Shown in pieces: positions 18,930 to 21,528 of a stretch of 21,528 nt of DNA. The stretch spans positions 3,991 to 25,518 of the forward strand of contig NWUY0300007272.1 of the NCBI GenBank assembly GCA_004151065.3, given 5' to 3'. Made by a program: the position numbers and the translations under genes. Within the stretch, counting starts at the first letter, position 1. Each line of letters begins with the position of its first letter. Under the pieces are notes generated by a model. That model ran no database searches and was not told the origin of the DNA. It saw only the letters and a list, made by a program, of their open reading frames with translations. Source of the stretch: Larix sibirica. Lineage: Eukaryota > Streptophyta > Pinopsida > Pinales > Pinaceae.

Positions 18930-19051
18930 GCACCTTTGATTATTTTTATGGATGATTTTGATTTTTTTGCTGGTGTTCGTGGGCAAAAGCTGGACACCAA
19001 AATGCAAGATCATGAAGCTCTTATAAATCAACTTTTGGTTGAACTTGATGG
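18930..19051 (+). CDS. FTSHI5: FTSHI5 exon encoding the Walker B region
   Basis: Forty codons plus two bases: APLIIFMDDFDFFAGVRGQK, then LDTKMQDHEALINQLLVELD and a split glycine codon. Acceptor TCTGCAG and donor GG/GTAATG are standard. The Walker B position reads FMDDFD, where proteolytic FtsH proteins have a DE pair; the catalytic glutamate is replaced by aspartate. The family member in Arabidopsis is also atypical there. The VRG and LLVELDG motifs are typical of AAA domains of FtsH type. The next expected exon (after the DG codon) is not found before the end of the window. Confidence 0.9.
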
Positions 19052-20607
19052 GTAATGTTAAGTGTTCTTTTTACTAGTTCAGACTTGTAAAGATCAGATT
19101 TGGATGTATATTTTTGGAGGCTTCCTTGTTTTTATCTTCCATGCAAAAATTTTGACAATGCAAAAGTCTCTATCTTAACATTTGGCCAAAGGGTTGAATA
19201 GGGTGCAATTGCAATCATCTCCTTTTTTGACCTTCAGCAATATCAGTTCTGTCTATTGTGCAAGTTTGGTAAAGAGAGGAAGCAACTTTCTTTTTGTAAT
19301 TTATAATTGATAAATATTAAATAAAATTTCAATGAAATTGGCTGGCATGCTGGCAAACTTTAGTCTAATTAAAAGTCACGTTCCATCAAGTAAGGATTAC
19401 AAAGAATTTAGAAATATTAAATATCTAAGTCCAAAAACATGTAGGTGAGCAACAGTTATAAGGGAAAAACTAGGCACATGCTTTATGAAAAACATCTTAT
19501 TTGTTATAAATGGGAGAGAGGAGAAAATTATTCGTGTTTTTTTGGGAATGTAAGGTGGCTTGTTGGTTTTGCACTTGCACTTGGGATTTGAAAGAGTTTA
19601 TAACTTTTTTCGGTGGCTGTCTTTGAACGAAATTGCAGTTTTTTGGAGACTTGGATAATTAGGCAGAATGGAAAAGAACTTTCGTTATCTTTCATGAATG
19701 TGGCTGCAAAATCAAATCACAACCTAAGTTGAAAATGTTGAAGGAAGAACAAAATAAAATTTGTAACTGTTGTGCAACATGCTTCTGCATAATGGATATA
19801 CCTCCCCATTTTATACTGCGGGAAAAGGGCATATTACAAGCCAATTGCCTGGAATAAAGATGTTTCACTACCTTTTTTCAGGCATTGGTAGACCACAACT
19901 ACTGGGCAGAAGAGGTGACGTTATTGCAAGTAATTATTGTGGATAATCACACATTAATTGGCAGGAATGTGGAAGTTGAGTTGACATTTAATGCCATATA
20001 CATATTAAAAGCTAGTGCTACCATATTAGTTTTGGATAAGAAAGCTAATTACCTTATGTATTTGAAGATTTACTGAACTTTTATTGGAAGAAATTCAATA
20101 AACTGTGCATCCTTGCAATTAAGTGAATACTTTGACCAAGCGGCTTTGCAGAGTCCGAGTTTCAATGCTTGTTATAATATAAGATAAGTCTATTAATGTT
20201 CATAAGTCACCGAAGATGGGTTAACGGGACTAAAGTGTACAACAAATAATAAAAGCAAATAAGTAGTGCTTAGGGCATCTCCTCTTTAGAAGACAACACA
20301 AAATAATAAAATATGTAAAAATACATATAAAAGGAGAGTAAACCCTCACTCATGCAATAAAGAAAACCTCTACCATGGAAGATAGAGAGCAAGTGAGGTC
20401 ACAATGAAAGGAGCAAGCTAGCTGAGTGAACCCTAATTACCATTTGGGCTAGAGGACACACATTCATTGATCACTATGAAATTACCAATATTGCATATGT
20501 TAATGTCTTTTGGAGAAAGGCTTAGAATCTTAGATTAAAAGGAGGATATTTCTTGATCCAACCTGTCTCTGTCACCACAAGATACTTTGTGGGGGACAAC
20601 CTTACAA
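19052..20607 (+). other. Intron-like DNA downstream of the FTSHI5 Walker B exon
   Basis: The donor at 19052 opens at least 2.4 kb without another FTSHI5 exon. The frame 19885-20076 follows a TTTTTTCAG-like string but does not match FTSHI5 and has no family motif, so I do not call it an exon. Confidence 0.5.
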
Positions 20608-20810
20608 CAAGCATCTCCACCTGTTATATATTGCTTTGACTTCCATGTAGAATGGCAAATTCCTTGGCAGGCTGGGATAGATGTGGACACGTTTTACATA
20701 TATATACAAGCATCTCCACCTGTTATATATTGCTTTGACTTCCATGTAGAATGGCGAATTCCTTGGCAGGCTGGGCTAGATGGGGACACATTTTATATAT
20801 ATATATATAT
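20608..20810. repeat. ~100-base tandem duplication with AT tails
   Basis: Units 20608-20706 and 20707-20810 share CAAGCATCTCCACCTGTTAT, then ATTGCTTTGACTTCCATGTA, and end in TTTTA(C/T)ATATATATA. They differ at only a few bases. The second unit ends in a longer AT run. The duplication creates an internally repeated open frame at 20587-20856 that is not a gene. Confidence 0.92.
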
Positions 20811-21119
20811 TGAAAAACATACAAATTACAAATGCAAAAATGAATTATTGACATAAATATCCAATTTTTTCTAGAAACTAGAACATTGCAAAACACTTGG
20901 AAATTTGGAATCCCTTCGAATCTTGATTTTACTCTTCACCTGCAGAATGAGACCATAAGATCTCTTTCCCTACAACTGAAAGTGAGAAAATACAACGAAA
21001 AAAGGTTTTTAGAGTGGGACACGTCTAGGACACATGTCAAGCACATGCCTTAGTGTGCTTGTGTCCGATACGTAGGATACATACATGGACTGCCAGTTGG
21101 ACGTGTCCTCTCTCCTTTC
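20811..21119. other. Non-coding stretch with GACACG/GTGTCC motifs
   Basis: No gene is recognised. The part 21015-21085 (GGGACACGTC, GGACACATG, TTGTGTCCGATACG) is related to the GTGTCC-rich repeat at 13412-13505. Confidence 0.4.
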
Positions 21120-21510
21120 CTAAGCTATATGGTTTTCCTTGTGAGTTCTATAAGCCCATGTGGGTGACCATTGGGGATGACTTTTGTTGTCTGGATTTAA
21201 AGGTTTTCTCTTTGGGTTGCTTCTCTGAATTTCTCGATCAGGGGCTAATCAAGTTCATTCCCAAGAATGCAGTGGGAGACTCCATTGGTGGTCGTTGCCC
21301 AATCACTTTGTTTCTTTTTCTTATAAAATCATGGCTAAGGCATTGGCTTTGAGGATTCGTTCGTTGCTAGATATGTGGTGCAGTAGGTGTAGATTGGGTT
21401 TGTATAGGGGAGGTTTCAACTTGGGAGACTATGGAGAGGGCCAAGGAGACGGGCCAATAGTTGTTAGAGATAGTGGTATCTCGGGATGTCCTCCATGTTC
21501 AGATGCCTAG
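21120..21510 (+). pseudogene. Degraded LINE (L1-type) reverse transcriptase fragment
   Basis: The translation shows the order of motifs found before the catalytic core of plant non-LTR reverse transcriptases. YGFPCEFYKPMWVTIGDDF comes first, then FLDQGLIKFIPKN, then DSIGGRCPITL. After a frameshift near 21305-21320 it reads SYKIMAKALALRIRSLLDMW. A further shift after about 21380 leaves only pieces (for example ETMERAKETG at about 21427). The window ends before the YxDD-type active site would be reached. The frameshifts show it is dead. It probably lies in the intron or flank downstream of the FTSHI5 exons. Confidence 0.8.
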
Positions 21511-21528
21511 CATGGAGGTACACTTACT

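Noticed and set aside
19885-20076. Next FTSHI5 exon after a TTTTTTCAG acceptor
   Set aside because: The translation does not resemble the expected region after LLVELDG (no arginine-finger or sensor motifs).
20587-20856. A protein with two identical internal repeats
   Set aside because: The repeat is a DNA-level tandem duplication with AT microsatellite tails; there is no independent evidence for coding.
1-21528. A new defence system, gene cluster or other novel functional module
   Set aside because: No set of intact co-oriented genes exists; every coding trace apart from the GCN1 second copy and FTSHI5 exons is broken or a transposon remnant.

Overview
The window looks like nuclear DNA of a seed plant, most likely a gymnosperm such as a conifer. 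The lineage is an inference from exons scattered in long AT-rich non-coding DNA, an old and strongly diverged LTR retrotransposon still in place, and many other transposon remnants. Two protein families are recognisable, both from exon fragments on the + strand. One is the translational regulator GCN1 (ILITYHIA in Arabidopsis). The other is the plastid FtsH-like protein FTSHI5 (EMB2458). No RNA gene, CRISPR array or bacterial-style operon is present.

Layout. 1-1330: AT-rich DNA with a foldback element (147-503). 1331-8329: a chimeric GCN1 locus. Its upstream part (1331-1577 plus 7096-7500) has no introns, carries two frameshifts and a stop codon, and is split by a complete but gene-less LTR retrotransposon (1578-7095). 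Its downstream part (about 7523-8329) repeats some of the same protein sequence, but as three exons separated by ordinary GT-AG introns. 8330-13258: mostly non-coding, with a SINE-like unit and several local duplications. 13259-14453: an element with short inverted ends resembling hAT ends, holding a broken unknown coding segment. 14728-15010: a Copia-type LTR with primer-binding site on the minus strand. 15100-15929: a second long inverted repeat. 16768-17538: two related SINE-like copies flanking a CACTA-type transposase scrap. 17716-17978: a degenerate tandem duplication. 18012-18185 and 18930-19051: two intact FTSHI5 exons encoding Walker A and Walker B. 20608-20810: another tandem duplication. 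21120-21510: a degraded LINE reverse transcriptase fragment running to the end.

The genes do not form a functional unit. The simplest reading is that most of the window is intronic or intergenic DNA. The FTSHI5 exons may belong to a live gene with very long introns, and the GCN1 segment is probably a relic, possibly inside such an intron. I found no convincing new biological system. The most unusual object is the GCN1 chimera, in which an intron-less copy abuts an intron-containing copy of the same exons.
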